Shown here piece by piece: positions 35,899 through 45,148 of a DNA stretch of 64,000 bases (position 1 is the stretch's first letter; each line of letters begins with the position of its first letter). Below the pieces are notes generated by a model. It did no database searches. It was not told where the DNA came from and saw nothing but the letters and a program-made list of their open reading frames with translations. A program made the position numbers and the translations under genes. The DNA comes from Prevotella sp. (lineage in GTDB: Bacteria > Bacteroidota > Bacteroidia > Bacteroidales > Bacteroidaceae): assembly GCA_017554385.1 (NCBI GenBank), contig JAFZIL010000030.1, positions 61,771 to 125,770 on the forward strand. The letters are read 5' to 3'.

Positions 35899-37263
35899 CT
35901 AAAAGCCTTTTGTTCGCCATTTCCCAGACCGCCAGCGACGCACAAGGATGATGCCGCGAATATTCTCATCGAGGGCAAAGCCTACCCACATGCCGACAAG
36001 TCCGTAGCCGAGTGGGATGCCTATGACGTAGCTCACACCGACGGCTATGCTCCACTGGAAGATAACTCCCACAACGAAGGGGTAGATGACGTCGCCTGTG
36101 GCCCTCAAGGTGCTTCCCGCGAAAATGTTGGCCGTGCGGCCGACTTCCAGGAAGATATCGACGAAGAGTACCCAGACGCCCATCTTGATGATGTCCTGAT
36201 TGTCGGTGAAAGCAGTGAGTATGCTGCGTCCTGTCAGCGCGAGGATGATGGAGCCTGTCAGCGTGATCATCATCGACCATCGGAAGAAGTAGTTGCCCAG
36301 AACGTATGCCGCCTGATGCCGTCTCTGCCCGACGAGATGTCCCACGAGGATGTCGCCGCCCTGTGTGATGCTGAGGCAGAATAAATAGACAAACATAATC
36401 ATGTTGTGGCAGTAGGTCCTGGCGGCCAGCGCCTCGTTGCTGATTTGATTGATGAAAACAGTAATAACCATTTGTGAGAGGCTATACGATATGTTCTCGC
36501 TCATGGCTGGTATGCCGATATAGAAGAGATTCCTCAGCTCGTGCCAAGGCATCGGACGAAAATAGTGCAGCGGGAAGCAGGGGATGTGCACACGGAAATG
36601 GATAATGGCAAGCATCACCATGGCAACGGCACGGCAGGTGGCGGTGGAGATGGCGGCACCTTCGACGCCTAACTGCGGACAGCCCCAGTGGCCGAAGATA
36701 AGGGCGTAGTTGCCCACAATGTTAATGACATTGACGATGCCCGTCACGATCATTGGATAGATGACTTTGTCGGCACTGCGCAGGGAGGCCGAGAATGTCA
36801 GCGACATAGCCTGAAAGAACGACAATGCGCCCGTCAGTCGCAGATACACCAGTCCGTCGCCCATCAGTTCTGGACGAAGCCCCATCACCTGTAGCAGTGC
36901 CTCGGCATAGAGGAAGAGCAGGGCGCTAACAGACAAGCCAAGCAACAGGTTTACCGTCAGGGCCATGCCCACAACCTGTACCAGTCGCTTCCTCTGTCCT
37001 GCACCGATATACTGCGCACAGAGAATGGCAGCACCCATCGAGAAGAACTGATAGACGAGGAATACGAGCGAGATGAGTTGGTTGTCGATTCCTACAGCCG
37101 CCACGCTGTTGTCGCTGTAACGGCTCAGCATCACCGTATCGACAGCACCCAGCATCATGACGAGGGCCATCTCGATGAACACTGGGATGGTGAGCGCCTT
37201 CAGTTGGCGTTTCAGGGACGTGCTGGACTTCTTTTGCTTACTCAAGGTCGTACCAGTCATCAT
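35899..37263 (-). CDS. MATE-family multidrug efflux transporter
   Basis: A 454-residue membrane protein with 12 hydrophobic segments in two six-helix halves. The first half begins LTIPVFIEMALVMMLGAVDTVMLSRYSD, the second near residue 250 (IGIPAMSENISYSLSQMVI), both MATE hallmarks. It exports cationic compounds in exchange for Na+ or H+. The product ends with a basic tail (RRWRSGKWRTKGF). Promoter candidate at 37411-37441, giving a leader of about 140 bases. Confidence 0.9.
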   Translation of the reverse strand: MMTGTTLSKQKKSSTSLKRQLKALTIPVFIEMALVMMLGAVDTVMLSRYSDNSVAAVGIDNQLISLVFLVYQFFSMGAAILCAQYIGAGQRKRLVQVVGMALTVNLLLGLSVSALLFLYAEALLQVMGLRPELMGDGLVYLRLTGALSFFQAMSLTFSASLRSADKVIYPMIVTGIVNVINIVGNYALIFGHWGCPQLGVEGAAISTATCRAVAMVMLAIIHFRVHIPCFPLHYFRPMPWHELRNLFYIGIPAMSENISYSLSQMVITVFINQISNEALAARTYCHNMIMFVYLFCLSITQGGDILVGHLVGQRRHQAAYVLGNYFFRWSMMITLTGSIILALTGRSILTAFTDNQDIIKMGVWVLFVDIFLEVGRTANIFAGSTLRATGDVIYPFVVGVIFQWSIAVGVSYVIGIPLGYGLVGMWVGFALDENIRGIILVRRWRSGKWRTKGF

Positions 37264-37410
37264 CTTCTTTCTTCATATTGCCCATTATCCTTTGAATCAA
37301 TGAGCTGCTGCATATACCCCGGTCTTTCTATCTTCATATTTATCAGCTGTTTACGTTCGTTTGTAGACATTTTATTACGGAATTATGGCAATTTTACCAA
37401 AAACCCGTTA

Positions 37411-37441
37411 CAAAGATACGAATAAGCGAGTACAATACAAA
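37411..37441 (-). promoter_or_regulatory. Promoter of the MATE transporter gene
   Basis: Minus strand TTTG-N19-TATCTTTG, an exact consensus match. Confidence 0.7.
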
Positions 37442-37617
37442 GAAAAAACTCATTTTTCTTTTATTGGCAAAAGTATCTTTGACGAAGTCAGAGATACGAA
37501 TAAGTAAGTCTCTGTCTTCAGTATCACGCCCGTGTTCTTCGCCTTCAGCGTCGAGTATGCCGAGGGACAGTGGCACCTATAGCATACGACTCTTTGTATA
37601 GTTTGAAGTGTTAAATT

Positions 37618-37698
37618 TATCGAAAAACGATAAGTTTTTATCGAATTTATTTTGTGGGTTCGAAAGAAATATATACTTTTGCATATCGATAAACGATA
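37618..37698 (+). promoter_or_regulatory. Promoter flanked by two matching palindromic operators
   Basis: TTTG (37651-37654), 19 bases, TACTTTTG (37674-37681). Two copies of TATCG-N5-CGATA lie around it: 37618-37632 (inner AAAAA) and 37684-37698 (inner ATAAA), the second over the transcription start. They are good operator candidates for the XRE regulator encoded downstream in the same unit. Confidence 0.7.
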
Positions 37699-37724
37699 AA
37701 TATCTAAATTAAAACAATAAAACT

Positions 37725-38210
37725 ATGGGTTCATTAAACTTATTACAGAGTGTAAAAAAGAACAAGGCGAACACTGCTCTTGTGATTGGAGTAGTCGCTG
37801 TCGTTCTCTATTTTCTCATAGACCAGATTCAAGGCGTTCGCCACGCTGCCACTTCCTACGACTATTGCGTCAGCGTTTGTGATCTGTTTGAATTTACAGG
37901 TAAAATCATTTGTTGGACCATCTACGCCATTATGGCATACCTTACTTATATTCAGAAGCTATATAGCAAGTGGAGCATCTGGCTGTTCTATCTTGTGGCC
38001 GTTGTCTTCCTTATACACTATATATGGGCAGGTCATTTGTTTGAATATGTTTTCAACAACATCGGTGCTGAACACATGGACCATCTACCGTCACTGGCCC
38101 GCGGACTGTTTGGAGCTCCTGTCTATTTCATCATTTTTAGCATCTTCTTCTTGCCTAAATACATTAAGGATACCATCAGGCTGAAGGAGGAACAGGAACT
38201 GACGGTATAA
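37725..38210 (+). CDS. Small four-helix membrane protein (DUF2975-like)
   Basis: A 161-residue protein with four hydrophobic segments at about 19-38, 58-76, 84-103 and 130-147, and a charged C-terminus. No enzymatic motif. Together with the downstream XRE-type regulator of the YozG kind it matches the common DUF2975-plus-HTH gene pair, although I could not verify the DUF2975 assignment. Likely autoregulated through the TATCG-N5-CGATA sites in its promoter. Confidence 0.7.
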   Translation: MGSLNLLQSVKKNKANTALVIGVVAVVLYFLIDQIQGVRHAATSYDYCVSVCDLFEFTGKIICWTIYAIMAYLTYIQKLYSKWSIWLFYLVAVVFLIHYIWAGHLFEYVFNNIGAEHMDHLPSLARGLFGAPVYFIIFSIFFLPKYIKDTIRLKEEQELTV

Positions 38211-38237
38211 TTACGAATGACAAAAACGAATAAGAAT

Positions 38238-38354
38238 ATGAAAAAGAAATTGAATCTTTTCTGTGTGTTGATGTTGGTGCTGATAGCAGCACAGATAATC
38301 ATTGAATTCTGCTTGGGATTTGCTGAGTCCGCTCAGGCTTTCAAGCAAGGTTAG
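38238..38354 (+). pseudogene. Truncated membrane-protein gene (DUF2975-like start)
   Basis: A 38-residue frame MKKKLNLFCVLMLVLIAAQI with one hydrophobic helix, ending at TAG after FKQG. The same frame continues open for about 30 residues after the stop, as expected for a recently truncated gene. It lies between the intact membrane-protein gene and the XRE regulator, suggesting a duplicated and then broken family member. Confidence 0.5.
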
Positions 38355-38421
38355 GAAGATGGTGGTAAGGAAAGTGCAACATTTACTTACGGTTGGGAGA
38401 TTGATTTGTTATTAATGGCCT

Positions 38422-38631
38422 ATGGGACAAATTGTAGTAAACTTAGATGTGGAACTTGCTAAGCGAAAAATGTCGCTCAGCGAGTTGGCAGAGAAGGTCG
38501 GCCTCACGTTGGCCAACCTCTCAATCCTGAAGACGGGCAAAGCCAAGGCTGTGCGCTTCACTACCCTCGAGGCCATCTGCCGCGAACTGGGTTGCCAGCC
38601 AGGAGATATATTGGAATATAGAGACGAGTGA
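38422..38631 (+). CDS. XRE-type transcription regulator (YozG-like)
   Basis: A 69-residue Cro/CI-type helix-turn-helix protein: AKRKMSLSELAEKVGLTLAN forms the DNA-binding helices, followed by LSILKTGKAKAVRFTTLEAI and the ending CQPGDILEY that is standard for this family. It is expected to repress or activate its own unit; the palindromes at 37618-37632 and 37684-37698 are the likely sites. Confidence 0.88.
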   Translation: MGQIVVNLDVELAKRKMSLSELAEKVGLTLANLSILKTGKAKAVRFTTLEAICRELGCQPGDILEYRDE

Positions 38632-38768
38632 CTAGTTAAACGTAAACTTATAATAGTACTGACGATGATTACCGTTGGAACCAATATCCGCATTACCCGT
38701 GCCCGCTGTTTAGAAATCATTGAAGAAGTAAAAGAAGGAACAAAAGAATTAAAACCATTCATAAACCA

Positions 38769-38969
38769 ATGAAGAAAACCATTATCACCACGATGCTCGC
38801 CCTCATCGCAATGACAGGCTGGGCACAGAAACAAAACAATTTCACCATTAGTGGTGACCTGTCTGTCATGACCAGCAAGTTCGGCATCCCCACAAAGGCC
38901 GACACGGTGTATATCCTCAACGACTCCACGATGGTTACGCCTGCAGGACAGCAACAAACTTTAATGTAA
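38769..38969 (+). pseudogene. Secreted-protein fragment (DUF4369-like N-terminus)
   Basis: A 66-residue frame with a clean signal peptide (MLALIAMTGWAQ) and then NNFTISGDLS, VYILND, which resembles the N-terminal strand pattern of DUF4369-type lipoproteins; it stops early. Its TAA overlaps the ATG of the CPBP gene (TAATG). It may be expressed as a short exported peptide, but truncation is the simpler reading. The signal-peptide DNA nearly repeats that of the GH43 gene at 43289. Confidence 0.5.
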
Positions 38970-39772
38970 TGAAGAAACAATTTTGGATCATGGTGAAGCA
39001 GTTTCTGCTCTACCTTCTCCTAGATCAGGGAGTCGCGCTTCCGTTGATGATTCCTGTAGTGATTTATGGCGTCATTAAAGGCTACAAGGGAGAGGTGATG
39101 CAGGAATTATTGACTACATCAAGCGGTGCTTTATGCGTCATGATATTATGCAGTATTCTGACGATAACTGTATTCCTAAAGAAGCAATATGTCAAGATAA
39201 GACCTGGACGCATAGAACGCAGTAACTTTGGGAAGGCAGCGGGCTACGCTATGTTGATTGCCTGGGGCTGGATGTTTACTGAGGTGGCCCTCCTGCAGCT
39301 TATTGGCATTAATAAAATCTTCCCTGAAGAGGAAGAGCATTTTGATACGATGGTAAAAATGATGAATAGTCCTCTGGGACTCATTGCGGGAGGCATACTG
39401 GCACCTATCGTTGAGGAGATTGTATTCCGTGGTGTGCTGGTGGGCGGACTGCTCCGTATGCGACAGAAGCCTTGGGTAGCTATTGTTGTGCCTGCCCTCA
39501 TCTTCGCCCTTTTCCACGGCACCTTTACGCAATTCGTAGGCACCGCCATCTTCGGCATCATCTGTGGCTGGCTCTATTGGCGCACGAAGAGTCTCCTGCC
39601 AGGTATCTTCATACATATCACCAATAACTCTACGGCATTCGTTAGCGCTGCATTCAGTGATGATCCCAACGCTGATCTTCCCACAAAGATATGCCTTCTA
39701 TTCCTCGTCATCTTCCCTCCCCTGTTGGTGATAGGCTTGAGATGGTATAAAGGTAGAGCATATGAAAAATAG
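38969..39772 (+). CDS. CPBP-family intramembrane glutamic/metallo-protease
   Basis: A 267-residue membrane protein with about seven hydrophobic segments. The ABI/CPBP signature is complete: EEIVFRG (E149, E150, R154), FALFHGTFTQF with H183, and HITNNS with H216 and N219. The family cleaves proteins in the membrane or prepares prenylated ones; in bacteria it is often linked to bacteriocin immunity or stress. Start overlaps the previous frame (TAATG), indicating translational coupling. Confidence 0.88.
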   Translation: MKKQFWIMVKQFLLYLLLDQGVALPLMIPVVIYGVIKGYKGEVMQELLTTSSGALCVMILCSILTITVFLKKQYVKIRPGRIERSNFGKAAGYAMLIAWGWMFTEVALLQLIGINKIFPEEEEHFDTMVKMMNSPLGLIAGGILAPIVEEIVFRGVLVGGLLRMRQKPWVAIVVPALIFALFHGTFTQFVGTAIFGIICGWLYWRTKSLLPGIFIHITNNSTAFVSAAFSDDPNADLPTKICLLFLVIFPPLLVIGLRWYKGRAYEK

Positions 39773-39783
39773 CCATTGAAATA

Positions 39784-39815
39784 TTTGGTAGTTTGGAGAT
39801 TATTCCGTATCTTTG
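39784..39815 (+). promoter_or_regulatory. Promoter of the HipBA-like pair
   Basis: TTTG (39784-39787), 20 bases, TATCTTTG (39808-39815); exact consensus, 37 bases before the first ATG. Confidence 0.75.
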
Positions 39816-39852
39816 CAACTGATAATATTTAATCATTTTCTACAGAGAAGAG

Positions 39853-40191
39853 ATGGAAACGAACAATATGTTGTCAGTTCTCGAAGACTACGCGTTAGAA
39901 TCGGAAGCTGATATAGCCCTAAAATTGGCTGAGGATTTCAGGCACAGGCGTATAGAGAAGAATCTGACGCGTGAAGAGATGGCTCAGATGGCAGGAATTG
40001 CTGTGAGCAATCTTGTTAGGTTTGAGCAGAAAGGACTTATCTCGTTGAAGAATCTGATAGCACTCGCTATGACCTTGGGCTATAGTTCAGAAATCAACAA
40101 TCTCTTCGCAACTCCCAAATACACTACGATGGAGGAACTGACCCAGATACGCAAGAATGCTAACAAGAAAAAGGTTTATAAGAAATCATGA
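39853..40191 (+). CDS. HipB-like XRE antitoxin
   Basis: A 112-residue protein with a helix-turn-helix at about 35-90 (NLTREEMAQMAGIAVSNLVR) and a charged lysine-rich C-terminus. It directly precedes and overlaps (ATGA, 40188-40191) a HipA-type kinase gene, so it is taken as the DNA-binding antitoxin that represses the pair. Confidence 0.85.
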   Translation: METNNMLSVLEDYALESEADIALKLAEDFRHRRIEKNLTREEMAQMAGIAVSNLVRFEQKGLISLKNLIALAMTLGYSSEINNLFATPKYTTMEELTQIRKNANKKKVYKKS

Positions 40192-41309
40192 AAGCAATCG
40201 ACCGTCTGACCGTAAAATATCATCAACGGATTGTTGGCACACTCTCGCTGACACCTGATAATAAATTCTGTGCTTTTGAGTACGACAAGAATTGGTTAGT
40301 CAATGGATTCAGTATTTCTCCCCTTGAACTTCCATTACGACAGGGATTGTTTATTGCCAAGCCTCAGCCCTTTTATGGCAATTTTGGAATCTTTGAAGAC
40401 AGTTTACCAGACGGCTATGGTCGCTATCTTCTCCATAAAACATTACTGCGCGAAGGTATCAACGATTCAAATCTGTCTTCATTAGACAGGCTAAGCCTTG
40501 TGGGAAGTGAGGGCATGGGAGCGCTCACCTATCATCCAGAAACGCATATTCATCCAGGTACAGATATCCAAGATCTTGATTTGCTTCAGCAGAAAGCACT
40601 TGAAGTACTAAAAGAACAGCAGGACACAGATGCCGGGCTTCTGTTGTATAACAGTGGAAATAGTGGAGGGGCGCGCCCTAAGGCTATATTCCAAGATGAG
40701 GACGGCCATTGGTTAGTGAAATTCCGCCATACCTACGACCCCAAGGACATCGGACAACAGGAGTTCCATTATAACGAGGTGGCCAGGAGGTGTGGTATCA
40801 ACGTGCCAGACTTCAAACTGATGAATGGCCGATATTTTGCTTCGCGGCGTTTTGATATAGATGCTGATGGTCAGCGTATTCATACGGCTACCGCAGGCGG
40901 TCTGCTCTGCCTGTCGTTGGCCAATCCCGTTCTTGACTACAGCAACCTTCTTGCGTTGACGGGATATCTCACTCAAAATGCAAAGGAAGTGGAAGAAATG
41001 TTCCGCCGTATGGTTTTCAACTATTTGACGGACAATAAAGACGATCACTGCAAGAACTTTAGCTTCTATGTCAGCGAGCATTCCACAGGAAATTACAGCT
41101 GGCATCTTGCACCTGCCTATGATTTGACTCTATGCACAGAAGGCTACAATGGAGAGCACGCCACTTCTGTCAACGGTACTGGCAACCCTACGCTGGAAGA
41201 TATGATTTCAATAGGCAACAAGATCAAAATGAAACAAGAGCGTTGTCATGAAATCTTCAAAGAAGTAGAGTCGGCCTGCGGCGACCTCCTGCTTCACAGA
41301 ATAAAGTAA
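40188..41309 (+). CDS. HipA-type toxin, serine/threonine kinase
   Basis: A 373-residue HipA-fold kinase, shorter than E. coli HipA (about 440). N-terminal part is the HipA coupling domain (GTLSLTPDNKFCAFEYD). Seen: P-loop-like NSGNSGGARPK with S159 as likely autophosphorylation site, ATP-site K178 in WLVKFR, catalytic NKDDHCKN (D286, N290) and the Mg2+-binding YDLT (D312). All catalytic residues are present, so the toxin should be active. Known HipA proteins phosphorylate glutamyl-tRNA synthetase or other tRNA synthetases; target unknown here. Confidence 0.88.
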   Translation: MKAIDRLTVKYHQRIVGTLSLTPDNKFCAFEYDKNWLVNGFSISPLELPLRQGLFIAKPQPFYGNFGIFEDSLPDGYGRYLLHKTLLREGINDSNLSSLDRLSLVGSEGMGALTYHPETHIHPGTDIQDLDLLQQKALEVLKEQQDTDAGLLLYNSGNSGGARPKAIFQDEDGHWLVKFRHTYDPKDIGQQEFHYNEVARRCGINVPDFKLMNGRYFASRRFDIDADGQRIHTATAGGLLCLSLANPVLDYSNLLALTGYLTQNAKEVEEMFRRMVFNYLTDNKDDHCKNFSFYVSEHSTGNYSWHLAPAYDLTLCTEGYNGEHATSVNGTGNPTLEDMISIGNKIKMKQERCHEIFKEVESACGDLLLHRIK

Positions 41310-41336
41310 AATAAGCCATCAACAACTTATAAACCA

Positions 41337-43271
41337 ATGAACAAGAAATCTATCCTTATTGCATTGCTCGCATTCATCGCAATGAGCATGCAGGCACAAA
41401 TTCAGAATCCCAAAGGACTGTATAAACTCACAGAGATTGTCCATCAGGACGGCAAACATCTAGAGGCTCCCTACAGACAATATAAGTATTGTTTGGACGA
41501 CGTGACGCTCATGTTCAGTTACGACCCGTCTCCATTCATAACTGCCCCCTTCGACTTCAGTATCTCCAACCCTGACGGCAAGCCGCTTCGTCTTACGGGC
41601 GAGCTCTCGAAGACGGAGAACAAGGGCATCCAGATTATCGGCACCTCCGATAGTACCTTTACCCTGCGTTGGTTCAACGATCGTGCCTTCAACGAGCATC
41701 TCTTTCCCAGTAACACCAACATTGATGAAGTCTATGAGCAAGTAAAGGACTCTACCGACAGGATTCAGCGGGCACTCAATGTGCTGACGATGAAAAACCT
41801 GAAGAAGGAGAACCGCCTGCAAGGAGCGTGGAAGTTGCGTGGTTGGCAGAAGGATAATATCTCCACCACCCAATACTGGATCAACCGTTCTGAGAAAGAC
41901 CAGTACATCATCTTTGGCAACAACGGGACAGTATCGTTTACTGCCAATGAGAAGTTCCCCAATGGCAACCTGTCGTGCCACTACGCTCCCTGCAAGTATC
42001 TGAGCGACAATGTCGTTGATATGAAGAAGAAGACTTTTATGATAAACTGGTTTGACTATGAGACCATCTCGATAATGACGCTTGACAATGACGGCCGTCC
42101 GATTGTCTCAGTTTGGGATCGCTGCGGATTGCCTGAGAACTACCGTCAGGTGTTTGGCGGCAGTCAGGCTCCGATGACGAAGGATATTTCACGCTTTATG
42201 AACGATGAGTTTGAGAAGCGTTACGGCACTCAGCCAGACTCTATCCGTAAGGCCTACGAGACTTACAACTATGCTGTCGATGTGAACGAGAAAAACAATG
42301 CCATATTCCCCGTGCTGATGAAATGCGGTTTCGAGAATGAATATAAGGTGATGAAGAACGCACTCTTGGATGAGTTGATGAACGGCAAGAAGTCTGCTGA
42401 CGAGGCCGTTGCCCACTACACCTTCTGGTTCTATAAGAACTTTGACCGCCATACCAACTGTTCGGCTTACGCCTTCTGGGAACTCCAGCAGGAGTGTCAC
42501 CCTGACTATCGTAAACTTATAGGTAACTATGCGCCAGAGCCAGTGGCCTGCTTGGTAGATAAAGAGACTTATCTTCTGCGCCTGCCTTCGAGCAGTGGTG
42601 ACGTACCAACTGTGGAATGGGTTGAAAAGAAAGCCGAGGAGTTTCTTCAGTCGGGCTGTAAATACCTCATCCTTGACCTTCGTGGCAATGGTGGTGGCGA
42701 TGATTATATTAGCCTGATTTTTACCAAATTTATGTGCGATAGTGGCTCGATGATAGATGAGGATTATTTCTATCGTGTGAGCTCAGAGAACGACAAACGA
42801 CTGGCTATGGCCTGTGAGACTGCACCTGGAAATTTCTTCGACCGCGTTTTGGAAGAGTCGAAGACAGCCGAGGACGGTAGTCTCATCAATTGGATCAGCT
42901 TCCGCAAGGGTGGCGAGATGAAGCCGATGGTGCGCAAGGGAGCCATCATCATTGATGGCTATAGTGCCAGCGCAGCCGAGACTCCCGTTCGCTTCGTACA
43001 CAACCACTCGAAGACCCACGCGAAGGTGTATGGTCGCGACAACACTCTGGGATGCGAACAGACAGGCAACTGCCACGAAGTTCGTCTGCCCCACAGTCAC
43101 ATCACAATGTGCTATCCTACGACTGTCGATGATACCTTCGAGAAACAGTGTCGCTTGAGGAATCCTGGTTACAAGCCCGATGTAATCATCCCTCTTGACT
43201 ATCCCAAGCAGCTCACAGACAACATTGATGAATGGGTGCTGTGGGTGGCAAAAGATTTGAAGAAGAAATGA
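41337..43271 (+). CDS. Secreted S41-family peptidase with lipocalin-like N-terminal pair
   Basis: A 644-residue exported protein (signal peptide 1-20). Residues about 25-150 and 158-275 are two beta-rich lipocalin-like domains (DUF4488-like; GLYKLTEIV ... APYRQYK and LQGAWKLRGW). About 390-644 is the S41 peptidase core: LILDLRGNGGGDD near 445-456 and IIDGYSASAAETP with probable nucleophile S545. No PDZ domain is evident. The next gene (GH43) carries the same domain pair at its C-terminus and overlaps it in ATGA, so the two are co-expressed. Confidence 0.82.
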   Translation: MNKKSILIALLAFIAMSMQAQIQNPKGLYKLTEIVHQDGKHLEAPYRQYKYCLDDVTLMFSYDPSPFITAPFDFSISNPDGKPLRLTGELSKTENKGIQIIGTSDSTFTLRWFNDRAFNEHLFPSNTNIDEVYEQVKDSTDRIQRALNVLTMKNLKKENRLQGAWKLRGWQKDNISTTQYWINRSEKDQYIIFGNNGTVSFTANEKFPNGNLSCHYAPCKYLSDNVVDMKKKTFMINWFDYETISIMTLDNDGRPIVSVWDRCGLPENYRQVFGGSQAPMTKDISRFMNDEFEKRYGTQPDSIRKAYETYNYAVDVNEKNNAIFPVLMKCGFENEYKVMKNALLDELMNGKKSADEAVAHYTFWFYKNFDRHTNCSAYAFWELQQECHPDYRKLIGNYAPEPVACLVDKETYLLRLPSSSGDVPTVEWVEKKAEEFLQSGCKYLILDLRGNGGGDDYISLIFTKFMCDSGSMIDEDYFYRVSSENDKRLAMACETAPGNFFDRVLEESKTAEDGSLINWISFRKGGEMKPMVRKGAIIIDGYSASAAETPVRFVHNHSKTHAKVYGRDNTLGCEQTGNCHEVRLPHSHITMCYPTTVDDTFEKQCRLRNPGYKPDVIIPLDYPKQLTDNIDEWVLWVAKDLKKK

Positions 43272-45040
43272 AAAAAATTAATAAAGCAATGAAGAAAATC
43301 ACCATTATTGCATCGCTTGCCCTCATCGCTATGACAGGCTGGGCGCAGAAACGTGTTAACAACCACATGTACAACCCTGACCCTGCTCCTGTGGTATCTG
43401 GCGACAGGCTCTATGTGTTTACAGGTCACGACCTAGACACAGCAACGTATTTCCGTATGCCCGACTGGCAGTTGTTCTCTACTACAGATATGGAGCACTG
43501 GACGGATCACGGCGTAGTGATGTCAACAGCCAACTTCAAGTGGGCAAAGCAGGGCGATAACGCTTGGGCATCGCAAGCTATTGAACGTAACGGGAAATGG
43601 TATTGGTATGTGGCTGCAGAAGATACCACCAAGCATCTGCATGGTATCGGTGTGGCTGTAGCTGATCGTCCTGAAGGTCCTTGGACAGACCCCATCGGCA
43701 AACCGTTGATTCCTGGCGACTGGGGCTTTATCGACCCCACCGTATTTATTGATGACGACGGACAGGCATATCTCTTCTGGGGAAACAATGGCTGCTGGTA
43801 TGCGAAGTTGAACGAGGATATGATCTCGATTGACAAGAGCTTTGCCAATAACGGTATCTGCGACATGCGTCCCATGCTGGACGATGAGGCACAGTTCGGA
43901 CCAAAGTGCATGAAAATGGACTATCAGCTCCACAAGAGAGTGATGAAGACTGGTTTCGAGGAAGCTCCTTGGATCTACAAGATTGGCGACACCTATTTCT
44001 TGGAGTATGCTGCTGGTGGCGTGCCTGAACACTGGGCTTATTCTACGGCGAAGAGCATCCACGGTCCTTGGCACTACGAAGGACGTATCACCGACGAGGC
44101 ACCCGGCTCGTTTACCATTCACGGTGGGACTATCGACTTCAAGGGAAAGTCGTACCTCTTCTATCACGACGGCATCCCCTCTGGTGGCAACGGTTTCCGT
44201 CGTACCACCGCCTTCCGCGAGTTTAAGCGCATGAAGGACGGTCGCATTCCAAAGATTAATATCCTTCAGGATTCAGATAATACGGAAGACCCTCGTGGCA
44301 TCTATAAAATGATGACCCTTACAGGGAATCTGGGTGAAGTGAAAGCCCCTTACGAGCAGTACAAGATATGCACAGACAGCATGACGCTTATGGTCTCCGT
44401 CAGAAACACATTCTTCAGCATGACAGACAACGATCACGATGTGTTTCACTATACTGGCGAACAACCCAAGTCGGCAGACGACAAGAGCACACGCATCTAC
44501 GACAGCAATGCCAAGCACTTCACACAGAAATGGTGGAGCCGTTATCAAGACCACATCCATTTCCCCCACAATGGCTGGTGCATAGAGAAATACGAGTCCG
44601 GACAGTATTCTGAAGCCGGCAAGATCTTTTTCGATGCGCTGACGGGAGATGCCCAAGTGGATGCCGCAAACACGCTAACGGGCACATGGCGCATCATTGG
44701 ATTTGTTGACGAACTGCGCGATCTCAAGAAAGGGCTGCCCCGCATGCAAGAACAATACCCCAATAGTAAGTATTTCAATAGCTTCATTGTCTTTGCTCCA
44801 AATAGCTGGGCAATGTTAAATAGTGGAGGTGGAGCTGTAGATAAGGTGGAGTACCTCAGCAAGAAAAGCTATAAAGTCGGTAATACGACCCATCAGGTGA
44901 AATGGCTGACGAAAGACCGAATTGCTATCGATGACATTGCCGACTACCGCATAGACTGGATGATTCTGGAACGCGTGACCGACGGCATCACACCACTGAG
45001 CCGCATTGCCAGCCAGTATATTTCAAGACGAAAGAAGTAA
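43268..45040 (+). CDS. Secreted GH43 glycosidase with C-terminal lipocalin-like pair
   Basis: A GH43 enzyme. ATG at 43268 overlaps the S41 stop; the ATG at 43289 gives the neatest signal peptide (IIASLALIAMTGWAQ). About residues 25-335 form the five-bladed propeller with NPDPAPV (base Asp), GFIDPTVFID (second Asp) and FEEAPW (acid Glu). From about 340 to the end are two lipocalin-like domains (GIYKMMTLT ... APYEQYK and LTGTWRIIGF) homologous to those in the preceding S41 peptidase. Likely beta-xylosidase or arabinofuranosidase on the cell surface. Confidence 0.87.
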   Translation: MKKINKAMKKITIIASLALIAMTGWAQKRVNNHMYNPDPAPVVSGDRLYVFTGHDLDTATYFRMPDWQLFSTTDMEHWTDHGVVMSTANFKWAKQGDNAWASQAIERNGKWYWYVAAEDTTKHLHGIGVAVADRPEGPWTDPIGKPLIPGDWGFIDPTVFIDDDGQAYLFWGNNGCWYAKLNEDMISIDKSFANNGICDMRPMLDDEAQFGPKCMKMDYQLHKRVMKTGFEEAPWIYKIGDTYFLEYAAGGVPEHWAYSTAKSIHGPWHYEGRITDEAPGSFTIHGGTIDFKGKSYLFYHDGIPSGGNGFRRTTAFREFKRMKDGRIPKINILQDSDNTEDPRGIYKMMTLTGNLGEVKAPYEQYKICTDSMTLMVSVRNTFFSMTDNDHDVFHYTGEQPKSADDKSTRIYDSNAKHFTQKWWSRYQDHIHFPHNGWCIEKYESGQYSEAGKIFFDALTGDAQVDAANTLTGTWRIIGFVDELRDLKKGLPRMQEQYPNSKYFNSFIVFAPNSWAMLNSGGGAVDKVEYLSKKSYKVGNTTHQVKWLTKDRIAIDDIADYRIDWMILERVTDGITPLSRIASQYISRRKK

Positions 45041-45097
45041 GAGTAATGTGATAGGCCAGCAGCGTCCGGACAAGGGCCTGCATGCTGGGCAAAGAAA

Positions 45098-45129
45098 AAG
45101 GGAGCGTCCACAAGAAGGATGCTCCCTTA
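45098..45129 (-). terminator. Terminator of the arabinose operon
   Basis: AAGGGAGCGTCC pairs with GGATGCTCCCTT; on the minus strand a T-rich run follows. It also faces the GH43 gene from the other side. Confidence 0.75.
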
Positions 45130-45148
45130 ATCATTGAATTCGGGCTAA

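Larger units (their letters stand above)
37264..37724. other. 461-base divergent intergenic region
   Basis: Carries the minus-strand promoter of the MATE gene (37411-37441) and the plus-strand promoter and palindromes of the small membrane-protein gene. The stretch 37490-37576 shows a minus-strand frame (RDLLIRISDFVKDTFANKRK) which could be the end of a decayed gene; I cannot identify it. Confidence 0.5.

Noticed and set aside
37394-37576. 60-residue minus-strand gene
   Set aside because: No family resemblance, crosses a consensus promoter for the MATE gene; at most a decayed 3' end.
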